Assembly (NCBI RefSeq): GCF_003634045.1
Contig: NZ_RBIM01000003.1
Span: 108,626-172,625, forward strand
Reading direction: 5' to 3'
Source: Maricaulis maris
Lineage (GTDB): Bacteria > Pseudomonadota > Alphaproteobacteria > Caulobacterales > Maricaulaceae
Length of the DNA stretch: 64,000 nucleotides
Shown: positions 17,384-28,537 of the stretch, piece by piece
Layout of the letters: each line of letters begins with the position of its first letter
How positions within the stretch are numbered: the stretch's first letter is position 1
Position numbers and translations under genes: made by a program
The notes under the pieces: generated by a model
Database searches by the model: none
What the model was told of the DNA's origin: nothing
What the model saw: the letters and a program-made list of their open reading frames with translations, nothing else

Positions 17384-18175
17384 ATGTTTCGCCTGATCGC
17401 GTGTTGCCTGTTTTTCCTCACCCTCCCCGCCCCGGCGCACGGTGACAGCGATGCCCGTCCGGTCGATCATTTCACGCTGCGCGAAGCGGCTGATTTTTCC
17501 AAACAGGTCGAGCGCGAACTGGCCGAACGCGGCGCCTATATTGCGCTGGTCTTCCGCTCCGGACGGCCGCGCGACGACTTGCCCGACGGGGTGCGCTACA
17601 CCCATGCCGCCTTCTGGGTCTATGGCCCGGTCACCGAGTTTGACGGGTCACAAGGGCATGGCTACGCCGTCTATAATCTCTACCATGGCCAAGCCGACCC
17701 GACCCGGTCCTACCTCGCCCAGGACTGGCCACTGGACTTCATGCGTGGCGACGCGGTCGGTGAAGTCGGGGTGATCATCCCCAGTGAGGCCATGCAGATC
17801 CGCCTGCTCGATGTGCTGGCCTCGGACCAGTATGACAATCTGCACCAGCCTGCCTATTCCCTGCTCTCCAACCCGTCTGACCTGCGCTATCAGAACTGCA
17901 CCGAATTCATGCTCGATGTGATCGCAGCCGCCGCTTGGCTGACCGATGACCGCACCCGCATCAAGATCAATCTCGACGCCTATTTCGCCCCCACCCTCGT
18001 CCGCCTTGGCTGGTGGCAACGCCTGACAGCCGGCTGGTTCGACCCGCGCATCCGCCTTGACGATCAGGCAAGCGGACCGGTCGAGATCGCAAGCTTCACC
18101 TCGATCGCGGATTTCATGCTGGCGTTTGAGTTGGCGGAGGAAAGTTTTGAGATCCAAGCCGGGTTCGGGGAGTAA
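17384..18175 (+). CDS. DUF2145 family secreted protein
   Basis: This 263-residue protein has a signal peptide (MFRLIACCLFFLTLPAPAHG). Family-like features are VRYTHAAFWVYGP with a histidine, the GYAVYNLYHG segment, and QNCTEFMLDVIAAA with a cysteine. The His/Cys pattern is reminiscent of papain-like/NlpC folds, which is only suggestive. It is probably periplasmic and is tightly paired with the small secreted protein upstream. Function unknown. Confidence 0.78.
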   Translation: MFRLIACCLFFLTLPAPAHGDSDARPVDHFTLREAADFSKQVERELAERGAYIALVFRSGRPRDDLPDGVRYTHAAFWVYGPVTEFDGSQGHGYAVYNLYHGQADPTRSYLAQDWPLDFMRGDAVGEVGVIIPSEAMQIRLLDVLASDQYDNLHQPAYSLLSNPSDLRYQNCTEFMLDVIAAAAWLTDDRTRIKINLDAYFAPTLVRLGWWQRLTAGWFDPRIRLDDQASGPVEIASFTSIADFMLAFELAEESFEIQAGFGE

Positions 18176-18268
18176 GGCCGGGCGCGTGAATCGCAAACAA
18201 CGGCTTGGGCCTGCGCCGTTGCCGACCCGCGCCGCGATCCGCGTCATGTCAAGCAGGAAACAGGTCCG

Positions 18269-18868
18269 TCAGACGCCGCCGTCTGATCGAACAATCGCCC
18301 CGTTCAGCGCCCAGCGGTCGAGAATGACGTGTTTTGTCCGGCCCAGGAGACTGTGGACGAGTACGAATTCGGTGGCGGTCCAGGAGATCGGCGCGACGGG
18401 GTGCTCATCAATGAGGGCGTCGTCATAGAGCAAGGTGACGTGCGGCAGATAATCGCCCGCCTTGTCGCCGAGACCGGTGGCCATCATCGCCTGCCCGAGC
18501 ATGCGCTGGAATTGCGTCACCGGCGTCTCGGCCTCGCTCGAGCGCAGCACGAAGGGCCGGTTTCCGGGGCGTCCGGAGAAGCTCCCCGCCCGGTCGAAAT
18601 GCACACTGACGGGCGCCGCAGCGACGCGATCGCCCGCTCCACGCGCCTTGGCGACAAGATCACGCGGCAAGCCCTCGAAATCGCCCAGATGCGTCAGCGT
18701 GATGTGGAAGCGCTCCATGCCCAGCGGGCGGCCCGCCAGGCCATGCCGGGCGCGCAATTCTTCCGCCAGACCGCCAATATGCCCGGCGGTTCCGGCATCG
18801 GGAAACAGGGCAAAGAAGAGCCGGTCCGTCTTACGGACCGGTGCCAGCAAGCTCAGCTGATCGGACAT
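18269..18868 (-). CDS. thpR: RNA 2',3'-cyclic phosphodiesterase (2'-5' RNA ligase family)
   Basis: This 199-residue 2H-phosphoesterase has both HxTx motifs: HITLT at residue 55 and HVTLL at residue 143, the two catalytic histidine motifs. The family hydrolyses 2',3'-cyclic phosphates on RNA and ligates in vitro. It begins MSDQLSLLAPVRKTDRLFFALFP, and the RLFFALFP strand is typical. It lies just downstream of selD on the same strand with a 39-bp gap, so it may share its transcript. Confidence 0.93.
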   Translation of the reverse strand: MSDQLSLLAPVRKTDRLFFALFPDAGTAGHIGGLAEELRARHGLAGRPLGMERFHITLTHLGDFEGLPRDLVAKARGAGDRVAAAPVSVHFDRAGSFSGRPGNRPFVLRSSEAETPVTQFQRMLGQAMMATGLGDKAGDYLPHVTLLYDDALIDEHPVAPISWTATEFVLVHSLLGRTKHVILDRWALNGAIVRSDGGV

Positions 18869-18907
18869 GGAAACTCCCCCGGCCGGGCTTGCAAACGCGG
18901 CCTCACC

Positions 18908-19957
18908 TCAGATCACCTCAATGCCGGCGCCCGTCTCGACCCGACCGATCACGACGGCCTCGACATGACCGGCGTCATGGAAATGCGCCAGCACCGCCTC
19001 GGCGCTATCCGGCGCACAGCTGACCAGGAGGCCCCCCGAGGTTTGCGGGTCACACCACAACACCTCATCCATCGCGGCCCAGTCGGCCGGGGTTTGCACC
19101 GCGCCGCCGACCGCCGCCCAGTTCCGCCCCGAGGCGCCCGTCTTGACGCCGTCCGCCGCCAACGCCCGCGCCTCGGCAAAGACCGGAATTTTCGACCGCT
19201 CGACCACGGCGCGCACGCCGGCGCCGTCGCACATCTCGGACAGATGCCCCAGCAAGCCAAATCCCGTCACATCGGTCGCGGCATGCACCCCGCCCAGCAC
19301 AGCCAGGCCGGCACCGGGCGTGTTGAGACGGGTCGTCGAGGCGACCATCGCGGCATAGCCCTCGTCTGACAGACGGTCCTGCTTCAACGCGGCCGAAAAG
19401 ACGCCGATCCCGATCGGCTTGCCGAGGATCAGGACATCGCCCGGTTTCGCGCCAGCATTGGTCAACAAACGATCAGGATGCACCGTCCCCAGCGCCACCA
19501 GACCATAGATCGGCTCGGCAGCATCAATCGAGTGACCGCCGGCAATCGGCGCGCCCGCCGCCTCGGCGACCGAGCGGCCACCGGCGAGAATGGCGCGGAT
19601 CATCTCGGCCGGCAGCTTGCCGACCGGCATGCCAACGAGGGCGAGGCAGAAGATCGGGGTGGCGCCCATGGCATAGACGTCGGACAGGGCATTGGTGGCC
19701 GCGATCTTCCCGAAGACCTCCGGATCATCGACAATCGGCGTGAAGAAATCGGTGGTGGCGACCAGCGCCGTCTCGTCATTGATACGCCAGACGGCGGCAT
19801 CATCGCGGGTGGACGCGTCGACGATCAGCTCTTTCGGCAAGGGGAAGGCCGAGGGCGTACCGAGAATGTCGCTGAGCACCGCCGGATCGAGCTTGCAGCC
19901 GCAGCCGCCGCCATGGGCCAGTGAACTCAGGCGGATCGGTCCTGTGTCATCCATCAT
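18908..19957 (-). CDS. selD: Selenide, water dikinase (selenophosphate synthetase), cysteine form
   Basis: SelD makes selenophosphate from selenide and ATP, the selenium donor for tRNA selenation and selenocysteine. From ATG 19957 it has 349 residues. The glycine-rich active-site loop reads HGGGCGCKLDP, giving Cys19 and Lys22 equivalent to the E. coli Cys17/Lys20 pair; no in-frame UGA occurs. DDAAVW and ATTDFFTPIVDDP (Mg-ATP binding) follow, as does GGHSID. It is divergent from mnmH with only 33 bp between start codons. The pairing indicates the selenouridine branch. Confidence 0.96.
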   Translation of the reverse strand: MMDDTGPIRLSSLAHGGGCGCKLDPAVLSDILGTPSAFPLPKELIVDASTRDDAAVWRINDETALVATTDFFTPIVDDPEVFGKIAATNALSDVYAMGATPIFCLALVGMPVGKLPAEMIRAILAGGRSVAEAAGAPIAGGHSIDAAEPIYGLVALGTVHPDRLLTNAGAKPGDVLILGKPIGIGVFSAALKQDRLSDEGYAAMVASTTRLNTPGAGLAVLGGVHAATDVTGFGLLGHLSEMCDGAGVRAVVERSKIPVFAEARALAADGVKTGASGRNWAAVGGAVQTPADWAAMDEVLWCDPQTSGGLLVSCAPDSAEAVLAHFHDAGHVEAVVIGRVETGAGIEVI

Positions 19958-19990
19958 CGCGAACCTTCCATTATTGGCTAGTCTGGCCCG

Positions 19991-21064
19991 ATGACCGGGA
20001 TCGACACGCCGATGCAACGCATTGCCACCACTGATGACCTATCCGGGCGCGGATTGGAACGCTTTGATGCCATCATTGATGTGCGTTCGCCGTCGGAATT
20101 TGCCGAAGACCACCTGCCCGGTGCCATCAACCTGCCCGTCCTCAATGATGCCGAACGGGCCCAGGTCGGCACCCATTACACCCAGATCTCGGTCTTCGAA
20201 GCCCGCCGCATGGGCGCCGCCATCGCGGCCCGCAATATCTCACTTCACATCGCGACCGCCCTCGCTGAGAAGGACAAGAAATTCAAACCGCTGGTCTATT
20301 GCTGGCGCGGCGGCATGCGCTCGCAATCCATGGCGACCATTCTCGCGGCCGTGGGCTGGAAAACGACGCTGGTCGACGGCGGCTATAGGACCTGGCGGCG
20401 GCAGGTGGTGGCCGAGCTGGAGCGCGAGGCGCCGCTTCCTGTCGTGCTGATCGACGGCCAGACCGGCACGGCGAAAACCCGTCTCCTGCATGTTCTCGCA
20501 GCGCGCGGCGAACAGGTCATCGACCTGGAAGGCCTGGCCTGCCATCGCGGTTCGATCTTCGGTGATTTCTCCGACGAAGCCCAACCGGGGCAGAAGGCGT
20601 TTGAAAGCGCGCTCTGGTGCAACATCCGCGATCTGGACATGGATCGTCCGGTCTATGTCGAGGCGGAAAGCCGCCAGGTCGGCCAGCGCCGGGTACCGCA
20701 GCGCCTGTGGGCCGCGATGCAGGCCGCGCCGCGGCTTGAAATCCGCGCCCCGGTCGCGGAGCGCGCGCGCTATTTGATGACCGCCTATCCCGACCTTGCC
20801 GCCGACACGGACAAATTACTCGCGGCCATCGACGTCCTGCGCCGTTTCCATGCCCGCAGTGATATCGAGACCTGGCAGACCCTGGCCGAGACCGGTGACT
20901 TCCAGACCCTCGCCGCCGCCCTCGTCACCGCCCATTACGACCCGGCCTATGACCGGGCGCGCAACCGCGATGGCGCGACGAAGCGGCGATCAGTGCTGGA
21001 AACCGCGACCCTGGATGAGGCTGCGCTCGAGACATTGGCCGACCGGATCATCGCTGGCGGCTGA
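19991..21064 (+). CDS. mnmH: tRNA 2-selenouridine synthase
   Basis: MnmH (SelU/YbbB) replaces the sulfur of 2-thiouridine at the tRNA wobble position with selenium, through a geranylated intermediate. The 357-residue protein has an N-terminal rhodanese domain (DAIIDVRSPSEFAEDHLPGA) with catalytic Cys104 in CWRGGMRS. A P-loop domain begins DGQTGTAKTRLL at 155. The P-loop reads GQTGTAKT rather than a textbook GxxGxGKT, with alanine before the lysine. The alternative start MQRIATTDDL is at 20012. It is paired divergently with selD. Confidence 0.95.
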   Translation: MTGIDTPMQRIATTDDLSGRGLERFDAIIDVRSPSEFAEDHLPGAINLPVLNDAERAQVGTHYTQISVFEARRMGAAIAARNISLHIATALAEKDKKFKPLVYCWRGGMRSQSMATILAAVGWKTTLVDGGYRTWRRQVVAELEREAPLPVVLIDGQTGTAKTRLLHVLAARGEQVIDLEGLACHRGSIFGDFSDEAQPGQKAFESALWCNIRDLDMDRPVYVEAESRQVGQRRVPQRLWAAMQAAPRLEIRAPVAERARYLMTAYPDLAADTDKLLAAIDVLRRFHARSDIETWQTLAETGDFQTLAAALVTAHYDPAYDRARNRDGATKRRSVLETATLDEAALETLADRIIAGG

Positions 21065-21067
21065 GCG

Positions 21068-22042
21068 CTATTCGCCCTGCCGCTCCTCATGCTCATCGAG
21101 CTTGGCCGGCGCGATCAGAAGGTCGATCAGCCCGGTGACATGGCCCAGTTCCTCGACGATCCTGGTGAAGCGTCCCGGCTGGGTCAGCGGCGTGGACATG
21201 GAGCCGATCTCGAACAGATTGCCGGTCTCGGCGGCGATCAATAATTCACCCTCGCCACTATACTGATCGAAAGCGGCGCGGACATTCTTGCCCTTCAGGC
21301 TGGTTTCCAGTGCCAAGAGGCGTTCCATGAAGGACGGCGTCAGCATATAGCGCGCAAGGACCTGGTCATTGCCATAGACCTCGAAGGCTTTTTCAAACAC
21401 CGGATCAACAAGGCCGATGCGCTCAAGCTTGTTGCCGCCGAAGGATCGCCCGAACGCCTGGAGACCATTGAACCAGCCCTGATCGCGGGTGATGACGGTG
21501 ATGCCCTCAACCTTGCGCGGGAAATTGATGCGGATGATGACGCCACGGAACACCGTGACGTAATAGGTCCGCTTGTTCGACCGGCGGCGCTGTTCCAGAT
21601 GCGCCTCATAGAGTTCGAAATCGCAGCCGTCCTGCGTGCCGGAATAATGGTCTTCAAAAGCCTGCCGGGTCGAGGACGGCAACAGGCCGAAATCGCGCAG
21701 GCGGTCGAAGCGGGCCGGTGATTGCGGCTTGGGTCGGTAGACCAGCCCCAGCGCGCCCGCGATGGTGGAATTGAGCTCCAGCTTGATCCGCTTGGACATC
21801 TTGTGGAGCGCGTGGCTGCCGATCATGTAACCCAGGAAGGGGCCAATGATCAGGGCCATAATGATCGGCACAGCCTCGGCGCCCTGGTAAGCCAGCACAG
21901 TGGCGAAGGCGGCGCCCAGCGCCACCCCACCGGTCGTCCAGTACCAGCGCAGACGGACAAAACGGAGCCGATCCCCCTCCAGCCCGGACAGCCAGGGTTC
22001 GAGCTTGTCGTCCCAGAGTCTGCTGAACCGCGCGTCCATCAC
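21068..22042 (-). CDS. DUF3137 family membrane protein
   Basis: This 324-residue protein has two adjacent hydrophobic segments near residues 36-53 and 58-75 ([34 protein letters not shown]). A cytosolic domain carries [36 protein letters not shown], the DUF3137 hallmark. Function unknown. Its ATG overlaps the valS stop by 4 bp, so it is translationally coupled to valS. Its stop is 3 bp from the convergent mnmH stop. Confidence 0.85.
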   Translation of the reverse strand: MMDARFSRLWDDKLEPWLSGLEGDRLRFVRLRWYWTTGGVALGAAFATVLAYQGAEAVPIIMALIIGPFLGYMIGSHALHKMSKRIKLELNSTIAGALGLVYRPKPQSPARFDRLRDFGLLPSSTRQAFEDHYSGTQDGCDFELYEAHLEQRRRSNKRTYYVTVFRGVIIRINFPRKVEGITVITRDQGWFNGLQAFGRSFGGNKLERIGLVDPVFEKAFEVYGNDQVLARYMLTPSFMERLLALETSLKGKNVRAAFDQYSGEGELLIAAETGNLFEIGSMSTPLTQPGRFTRIVEELGHVTGLIDLLIAPAKLDEHEERQGE

Positions 22043-24708
22043 ATCGCCTCGAGCCGGGCCAGGGCTTCGGCCATCTTGGCTTTCTGGCCGGCATAGTCGG
22101 TGAGCTTTTCGCGTTGTTCGGCGACGACGCTCTCCGGCGCATTGGCGACGAAGCGCTCATTGCCGAGCTTCTTTTCAAGACGGCCGATTTCACCGTCCAG
22201 CTTGGCGACCTCCTTGGCGAGGCGGTCTTTTTCGGCACCGAAATCGATGACGCCTTCCAGCGGCAGGGCCAGTGTGGTGGTGCCGAGCACGGTCTGGGCC
22301 GAAGCCGGTGGGACGGCGTCAGCCATCGACACTTCGGACAGGCGGGCCATGCGCTGGATCAGCGCGTCGTGGCGAGCCAGACGATCCGCCACTTCGGCGT
22401 CAGCACCAACGGCCACCAGCGGCAATTTTGCGCCGGCCGGGATATTCATCTCGGCACGCAGGCGGCGGATATCGGTGATCAGGTTGATCAGCCAGTCCAT
22501 TTCCGCCGTGGCTTCGACATTCTGGAGACCGTCCAGCTGCGGCCAGTCGGCAATGATGAGCTGGGTGTCGCGCGTGCCAGTCTGCTGCCACAGCTCTTCA
22601 GTGACGAAGGGCATGAAGGGGTGGAGCATTTTCAGGGCCTGGTCGAGCACGAAAGCGGTCGTTGCCCGGGTCTCGGCCTTGGCAGCTTCATCCTCGCCAT
22701 TGAAGAGCGGTTTGGCGAATTCCAAGTGCCAGTCGCAGAACACGTTCCAGACGAAACGGTAGGCGGCCGCCGCGGCGTCGTTGAAGCGATAGGTGTCTAG
22801 GCTGGCATTGATCGCCTCGACCGCCTGGGCGGCTTCCGACAGGATCCACTTGTTGACGGTCTGCGTGACCGATTTCGGATCATACCCGTCCCGCACGACG
22901 CACTCATTCATTTCGCAGAAGCGGGCCGCATTCCACAGCTTGGTGGAGAAATTGCGATAGCCTTCAACGCGTTCCTTGGACATGCGGATATCGCGGCCCT
23001 GCCCGGCTTGGGCGACCAGGGTAAAGCGCAAGGCATCGGCGCCGTATTCGTCGATCAGCTCCAGCGGGTCGATCACATTGCCCTTGGACTTGGACATTTT
23101 CTGCCCGTTCTCGTCGCGGACGAGGGCGTGGATATAGACGTCCTTGAAGGGCGCGACCTTCATGAAATGAAGGCCCTGCATCATCATCCGGGCAACCCAG
23201 AAGAAGATGATGTCGAAAGCGGTAATCAGGACCGAAGTCGGGTAATAGCGCTCAACCATCTCCGGCGTGTCATCCGGCCAGCCCAGCGTCGAGAAGGGCC
23301 AGAGCGCGGAGGAGAACCAGGTGTCGAGGACGTCTTCGTCCTGAGTCAGCTCAACGTCTTTTCCGAGCTTGGCACGCGCCTGTTCGGCAGCGGCTTCAGC
23401 GTTTTCAGCGACGAAGACATTGCCGTCCTCATCATACCAGGCCGGCACCCGATGCCCCCACCAGAGCTGGCGCGAGATGCACCAGGGCTGGATATTGCGC
23501 ATCCATTCAAAATAGGTCTTTTCCCAGGTCTTGGGATGGAAGGTGGTGCGGCCATCCTCGACGGCGGCGATGGCGTCCTTGGCCAGCTCGCCGGCATTCA
23601 CATACCATTGATCGGTCAGCCAGGGCTCGATGACGACGCCGGAGCGATCACCATAGGGCTGCTGGATCACCTTGTCCTCGACGGCGCGGAGCAGGCCCAG
23701 CTCTTCCATCTTGGCGACCAGTTTCTTGCGCGCCTCGAACCGGTCCACGCCGCGCCATTCGGCGGGAATGCGGTCGAGACCACCTGTGCCGTCATCCTCG
23801 GTCAGGAGGCGGGCTTCGCGGTCGAGAATATTGACCTTGGGCAGGTCGTGACGCTTGCCGACCTCGAAATCGTTAAAATCGTGCGCCGGAGTGATCTTGA
23901 CGCAGCCCGTACCCTGCTCGGGATCGGCATGCTCGTCGGCGACGATCGGGATTTCCACGTCGGCGATGGGCAGTTTGATCATCTTGCCGATGAGGTGCCG
24001 GTAGCGCTCGTCGTCCGGATGGACGGCGACGGCGCTGTCACCGAGCACGGTTTCCGGGCGCGTCGTGGCAACCACCAGCTCGCCGGAACCATCGGCCAGC
24101 GGATAGGCGAAATGCCAGAAATGGCCTTGTGTCTCGCGGTTCTCGACTTCGAGATCGGAGATCGCGGTCTGGAAGTGCGGATCCCAGTTCACCAGGCGCT
24201 TGTCGCGATAGATCAGGCCCTGCTGGTGCAGCTCCACAAAGACCTTCAGGACCGCCTTGGACAGGCCCTCATCCAGGGTGAAGCGTTCGCGCGACCAGTC
24301 ACAGGTCGCGCCGAGGCGGCGCAGCTGCTGCATGATGGCGCCGCCGCTTTCCTCTTTCCATTCCCAGACCCGCTTGATGAAAGCCTCGCGGCCCATATCG
24401 CGGCGCGAGATATTGCCTTCATCGGCCAGCTGGCGCTCGACGACCATCTGGGTGGCGATGCCGGCATGGTCGGTGCCCGGTTGCCACAGGACGGAACAGC
24501 CCAGCATGCGCTTATAGCGAACCAGCACGTCCTGCAGCGTATTGTTCAGCGCGTGACCGATATGCAGGCGACCGGTGACATTGGGCGGCGGAATGACGAT
24601 CGAGAAGGCCTCGGCATTGTCGTCATTCTTTGGCTGGAAAGCCCCGCTGTCTTCCCAGGCCTGATAGATCCGGGTTTCAGCGTCGGTCGGGTTGAAAGTC
24701 TTTTCCAT
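22039..24708 (-). CDS. valS: Valyl-tRNA synthetase
   Basis: ValS is a class I synthetase that charges tRNA-Val, with editing of threonyl-tRNA. From ATG 24708 ([18 protein letters not shown]) it has 889 residues. It carries [21 protein letters not shown] (HIGH signature), an editing CP1 domain containing [29 protein letters not shown] (KMSKS signature), an anticodon-binding helical domain and the C-terminal coiled-coil arm ([20 protein letters not shown]). Two ATGs lie nine and four codons upstream in frame and are less likely. It is coupled to the DUF3137 gene. Confidence 0.97.
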   Translation of the reverse strand: MEKTFNPTDAETRIYQAWEDSGAFQPKNDDNAEAFSIVIPPPNVTGRLHIGHALNNTLQDVLVRYKRMLGCSVLWQPGTDHAGIATQMVVERQLADEGNISRRDMGREAFIKRVWEWKEESGGAIMQQLRRLGATCDWSRERFTLDEGLSKAVLKVFVELHQQGLIYRDKRLVNWDPHFQTAISDLEVENRETQGHFWHFAYPLADGSGELVVATTRPETVLGDSAVAVHPDDERYRHLIGKMIKLPIADVEIPIVADEHADPEQGTGCVKITPAHDFNDFEVGKRHDLPKVNILDREARLLTEDDGTGGLDRIPAEWRGVDRFEARKKLVAKMEELGLLRAVEDKVIQQPYGDRSGVVIEPWLTDQWYVNAGELAKDAIAAVEDGRTTFHPKTWEKTYFEWMRNIQPWCISRQLWWGHRVPAWYDEDGNVFVAENAEAAAEQARAKLGKDVELTQDEDVLDTWFSSALWPFSTLGWPDDTPEMVERYYPTSVLITAFDIIFFWVARMMMQGLHFMKVAPFKDVYIHALVRDENGQKMSKSKGNVIDPLELIDEYGADALRFTLVAQAGQGRDIRMSKERVEGYRNFSTKLWNAARFCEMNECVVRDGYDPKSVTQTVNKWILSEAAQAVEAINASLDTYRFNDAAAAAYRFVWNVFCDWHLEFAKPLFNGEDEAAKAETRATTAFVLDQALKMLHPFMPFVTEELWQQTGTRDTQLIIADWPQLDGLQNVEATAEMDWLINLITDIRRLRAEMNIPAGAKLPLVAVGADAEVADRLARHDALIQRMARLSEVSMADAVPPASAQTVLGTTTLALPLEGVIDFGAEKDRLAKEVAKLDGEIGRLEKKLGNERFVANAPESVVAEQREKLTDYAGQKAKMAEALARLEAM

Positions 24709-24830
24709 GAGGGTCCGCATGAGCTTGGGGCGCACGAGCGCGCGCGTTTGCCACCTTTATGGACATCTCTCCCGAATTGTCAGCCCGCAAACTGCGGATC
24801 GGTTCCGTCAGCAGACCGGCCAATACGTCG

Positions 24831-27392
24831 CTATTCGCTTTTCTGACCCAGTTCTTCCTTCACCTTCTCGGCCAGCTGGGTGAGCGTGAAGGGTTTGGGC
24901 AGGAAGGAGACATCCTGTTCCTGGGACAAGGTCTCGGAGAATTGCTCCGCGGCATAGCCGGAGATGAAGACGACGCGGGTGTCCTTGAGCAGGTCGCGGG
25001 CCTTCTTGAGCAGGCCCGGCCCGTCCAGTCCCGGCATGACGACATCGGAGATCATCAGGTCGAACCCCTCCTCCTCGTCTTCCAGGATTTCATAGGCTTC
25101 CTCGCCATCACAGGCCTCAACGACCTCATAGCCGCGCTTGACCAGGGTCTTGGCAGCGATCTGACGGACGGCGTCTTCGTCCTCGACCAAAAGGATGCGG
25201 CCACGACCGGAGAGATCGGACGGGGCTTTCTCGACCGTCTTGGCGACCTCGGCCTGTTCCAGCTCGACCGCCTCTTCCTCGGTCGGTTCGTGGCCGGGCA
25301 GGTAAATGGTGAAGGTGGTGCCGACGCCGACTTCACTGTCGGCAAACAGGAAGCCGCCCGACTGTTTGACGATGCCATAGACGGTGGCGAGGCCAAGTCC
25401 CGTGCCCTTGCCCGCCTCCTTGGTGGTGAAGAAGGGTTCGAAAATCTTCTCCATCGTCGCCTTGTCCATGCCGTGACCTTCATCGGTCACCGCAATCGCC
25501 AACCAGTCACCCTCACGCGGATTGGGAGCGCCGGCATTGCGTACGGTGTCGGCATCGACGCGCATCGTCTTGACGACCAGGGAGCCACCGCCATTGTCAC
25601 GCATGGCGTCGCGGGCATTGGCGGCGAGGTTGATGATGGCGGTCTCGAGCTGGCCCTTGTCGGCCTTGATCAATGGCAGCTCCCGGCCGTGCTTGATGTC
25701 CAGCCGCACCGTCTCCTCGACGATCTGGCGCAACAGGACTGCGACATCGGACAGGAGGTCGCCGATATCCAGTGTTTCCATGCGGAAGGTCTGCTTGCGG
25801 GAAAAGGCCAGCAGCTTGCGGACCAGGCCGGCCGCGCGGGCAACTGTCTGGTTGATCGATTGCAGCTCGGAATAATCCGGATCACCGACCGGGTGACGGT
25901 TGAGCAGTTCGTCGCAATTGAGCCGGACAGCCGTCAGCAGATTGTTGAAATCATGGGCCACACCACCGGCGAGCTGACCAACCGCCTGCATCTTGTTGGC
26001 TTGGCTGAATTGGCGTTCCAGCTCTTTCCAGGCGGTGACGTCGATGACATAGGCAACACGCTTGCCGCCGCGCGCCGGCGCGAAAGCAAGGTGGACATAA
26101 ATCGAGCGGTCCTCGCGGTCGAGGCGCGCCTCGGCCGGGTCGCTGCTGCCCGCCATCGCCGCAGCAAAGGCATCAGTGGGTGAGCGACCATCCTCCCAGT
26201 TGAACAGGTCACAGAATTTGATCCCCGGCAGCGCCTTGCCACCGGAGAGCTGGACCAGGGCGGGATTCACATCCTCGATCATCGCGGTTTCCGGATCGGC
26301 ACCATCGAGGCGCACCACGCCGAAGGGGGCGTTGCCGAACATGTCGTCCAGTGTCCGGCCCGCCGCCGGGCGCGCTTCGGCATCACCGGACGCCATCGCC
26401 TGCGCCACCCCCGGAGGTGCCCCCGTGATTGACAGGCCGTACATGACCGCACGGCCGGTACCGGGATCACCCGGCGCCCACTCCACGGCGATCGCGACCG
26501 GACTCTCAATCCCGTCACGCGCCTTCAGACGGGCATCGATGCGGGCAATGCCCTCGCCGCCACGCGATTGCAGGACACGGCGGGCGCCATCGCCGGTCAG
26601 CATGTCCTTGAGTGGCGGGAAGGCTTCGCCTTCCGAAAGGCCCAGCCAGTCGCGCAGCGTGGCATTGCCCATCGGCACATCGCCATTCGGCCGCAGCGAA
26701 AACAGGGCTACCGGGGAATGCTGTGACCAGTCCGACAGTGCGGTCGACGCCCCGCTCTCGCGCTCACCCGTCGGCATCAGCCGCCACAGGATCAGCCCGC
26801 CGTCCTGCGGCGCCGCCTCCAGATGGAAGCGCTGCACACCGTGTTCGCCCAGGTCGAGCGGCGGCAGGAGTTCGCAGGCCCCCTCGCCGCGCGCGGCCGC
26901 CCGTGCCAGCCGGTAAACCGTGCCGTCGCCGCCCCCGGACCCGGCCCACAACCGGTCAACGGTGGGCAGTCCGAAACTCTGCCCGAAACCACCCGCCTTG
27001 CGCGCCAGTTCACGATAGGCGGCATTGGCCCAGCGCGCGGCGCCGCGTTGGTCGGAAATCAGCACCGGGTCGGGAAAGCCGTCCATCGCCGCAAAGCCGA
27101 GATCGGTCGTGCTCGGCGCCTGGTTGCGGGCCACCTGTCGGCGCATGGTCTGCCCCGCGGCCTCGCCGGCGGCGATCGCAAACAGGATCAGGACCGCGAT
27201 CACGGCCAAGCCGAACAGATAGACCAAGCCATGCCCGCCATCCTGGCCGGCACCGATCAGCGCGACCGCCGCCGCGGCCACCGCAATCACCCCACACACC
27301 CAGAAGGCAACCCGTCCGGCCGGTTTCGACCAGAAGGATTTGCGCTCGATATTGGCATCGACTTGCGGGGTGGGCGGGGACGTGTCGGCCAT
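24831..27392 (-). CDS. cckA: Hybrid sensor histidine kinase CckA
   Basis: CckA is the bifunctional kinase/phosphatase that, through ChpT, controls CtrA and CpdR and hence the alphaproteobacterial cell cycle. The 853-residue protein has two N-terminal membrane helices (about 28-49 and 55-74) and two to three PAS-like segments (100-455). The DHp domain has phosphoacceptor His480 in [15 protein letters not shown], and the CatA domain shows N-box [36 protein letters not shown]-terminal receiver contains Asp783 in SDVVMPG. HDFNNLL and domain order are diagnostic. It lies downstream of fliQ-fliR-flhB on the same strand, as I recall for Caulobacter. Confidence 0.95.
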   Translation of the reverse strand: MADTSPPTPQVDANIERKSFWSKPAGRVAFWVCGVIAVAAAAVALIGAGQDGGHGLVYLFGLAVIAVLILFAIAAGEAAGQTMRRQVARNQAPSTTDLGFAAMDGFPDPVLISDQRGAARWANAAYRELARKAGGFGQSFGLPTVDRLWAGSGGGDGTVYRLARAAARGEGACELLPPLDLGEHGVQRFHLEAAPQDGGLILWRLMPTGERESGASTALSDWSQHSPVALFSLRPNGDVPMGNATLRDWLGLSEGEAFPPLKDMLTGDGARRVLQSRGGEGIARIDARLKARDGIESPVAIAVEWAPGDPGTGRAVMYGLSITGAPPGVAQAMASGDAEARPAAGRTLDDMFGNAPFGVVRLDGADPETAMIEDVNPALVQLSGGKALPGIKFCDLFNWEDGRSPTDAFAAAMAGSSDPAEARLDREDRSIYVHLAFAPARGGKRVAYVIDVTAWKELERQFSQANKMQAVGQLAGGVAHDFNNLLTAVRLNCDELLNRHPVGDPDYSELQSINQTVARAAGLVRKLLAFSRKQTFRMETLDIGDLLSDVAVLLRQIVEETVRLDIKHGRELPLIKADKGQLETAIINLAANARDAMRDNGGGSLVVKTMRVDADTVRNAGAPNPREGDWLAIAVTDEGHGMDKATMEKIFEPFFTTKEAGKGTGLGLATVYGIVKQSGGFLFADSEVGVGTTFTIYLPGHEPTEEEAVELEQAEVAKTVEKAPSDLSGRGRILLVEDEDAVRQIAAKTLVKRGYEVVEACDGEEAYEILEDEEEGFDLMISDVVMPGLDGPGLLKKARDLLKDTRVVFISGYAAEQFSETLSQEQDVSFLPKPFTLTQLAEKVKEELGQKSE

Positions 27393-27431
27393 GCGGCTCT
27401 CCGGCGCGAATCAGGACTGCAAAGGGGAAGT

Positions 27432-28523
27432 CTACTCGCTCGGGCGATAACGCGCGCGTTGTCCCTGGGCGATAGACAGGACATAGCCGACAACCTTGGC
27501 CACGGCCTGGAAGTGTTCGGTGGGAATTTCCTCATCGAGATCGGCGGTGGCGTGCAGCGCTCGGGCCAGCGGCGGGTCTTCGACAATGGGAACCGCGTTT
27601 TCCTCGGCGACCTCGCGAATGCGCAACGCGACCTCGTCAACACCCTTGGCGACACAGACCGGCGCCGGCGTCTCGCCCTGCACATAATAAAGCGCGATGG
27701 CGTAGTGGGTCGGGTTGGTCACCACGACCGTGGCGTCGGGCACCTTGGTCATCATGCGCCGCTGGGCGCGCTCATGGCGCAGCTGACGAAGCTTGGCGCG
27801 AACCAGCGGATCGCCTTCGGACTGCTTCATCTCGTCCTTGATCTCGCGCCGCGACATCCGGTTGCGCTTCATGAAGCTCTGGCGCTGGAAGATATAATCG
27901 AGCCCGGCGATCACGGCGTAGACCGTCAGGGCTGCGAGCAGCAGCTCGATCGCGCCCTGGCGCACCAGCACCAGCAGCGCAGAGATATCCAGCGTCGGCA
28001 TGCCGGCCAGGATTTCACGCTTGGGATAGATGACGATGAAGGCGGCCACACCGACCAACGCCATCTTGCCGACGCCCTTGAGAAAATTGGCGACGCCCTG
28101 CGGTCCGAAATTGCGCTTGAATCCCTCGATGGGATTGAGTTTGTCGAGTTTGGGCTGGATCTTCTCGGTCGTGAACAACAGGCCCTGTTGCACATAGTGA
28201 CCGGCAAAGCCGGCGACGGCGAGCAAGGCAATCGGAAAGCCGACCACGGCGACGACCTGCCAAGCGACGCTCCGCATCAGCGTCATCATCGCGCCCGGCT
28301 CCAGCGCGAAGCGGTGGGGTTGTTCGAAGAAGACTTCCATATTCCCGGCCAGCGCCCGCGACATCAGCGGAAAGATGAAGCTCAACAAGGCCAGGCCCGC
28401 CGCCAGGATGAACCAGCCGGGAATTTCCTGCGACTTGGCGACATCGCCCTTTTTGCGCGCGTCATCCAGCCGCCGCTGGGTCGGTTCTTCGGTTTTCTGG
28501 CTGTCGTCTTCGCCTTCGGCCAT
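27432..28523 (-). CDS. flhB: Flagellar export apparatus protein FlhB
   Basis: FlhB is the autocleaving substrate-specificity switch of the flagellar type III exporter. The 363-residue protein begins with the conserved EDDSQKTEEPTQRRLDDARKKG segment. It has four membrane helices (about 35-55, 88-108, 150-166, 185-208) and a cytosolic domain with the autocleavage motif N270-P-T-H. Intact NPTH predicts normal cleavage. It lies 14 bp after fliR. Confidence 0.98.
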   Translation of the reverse strand: MAEGEDDSQKTEEPTQRRLDDARKKGDVAKSQEIPGWFILAAGLALLSFIFPLMSRALAGNMEVFFEQPHRFALEPGAMMTLMRSVAWQVVAVVGFPIALLAVAGFAGHYVQQGLLFTTEKIQPKLDKLNPIEGFKRNFGPQGVANFLKGVGKMALVGVAAFIVIYPKREILAGMPTLDISALLVLVRQGAIELLLAALTVYAVIAGLDYIFQRQSFMKRNRMSRREIKDEMKQSEGDPLVRAKLRQLRHERAQRRMMTKVPDATVVVTNPTHYAIALYYVQGETPAPVCVAKGVDEVALRIREVAEENAVPIVEDPPLARALHATADLDEEIPTEHFQAVAKVVGYVLSIAQGQRARYRPSE

Positions 28524-28537
28524 CTGCGCTCAGCCCT

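Noticed and set aside
23008-24846. 612-codon plus-strand open frame opposite valS
   Set aside because: It lies wholly within valS, which has all ValRS signatures. High GC at third positions creates long antisense frames, and no family features are seen in this one.
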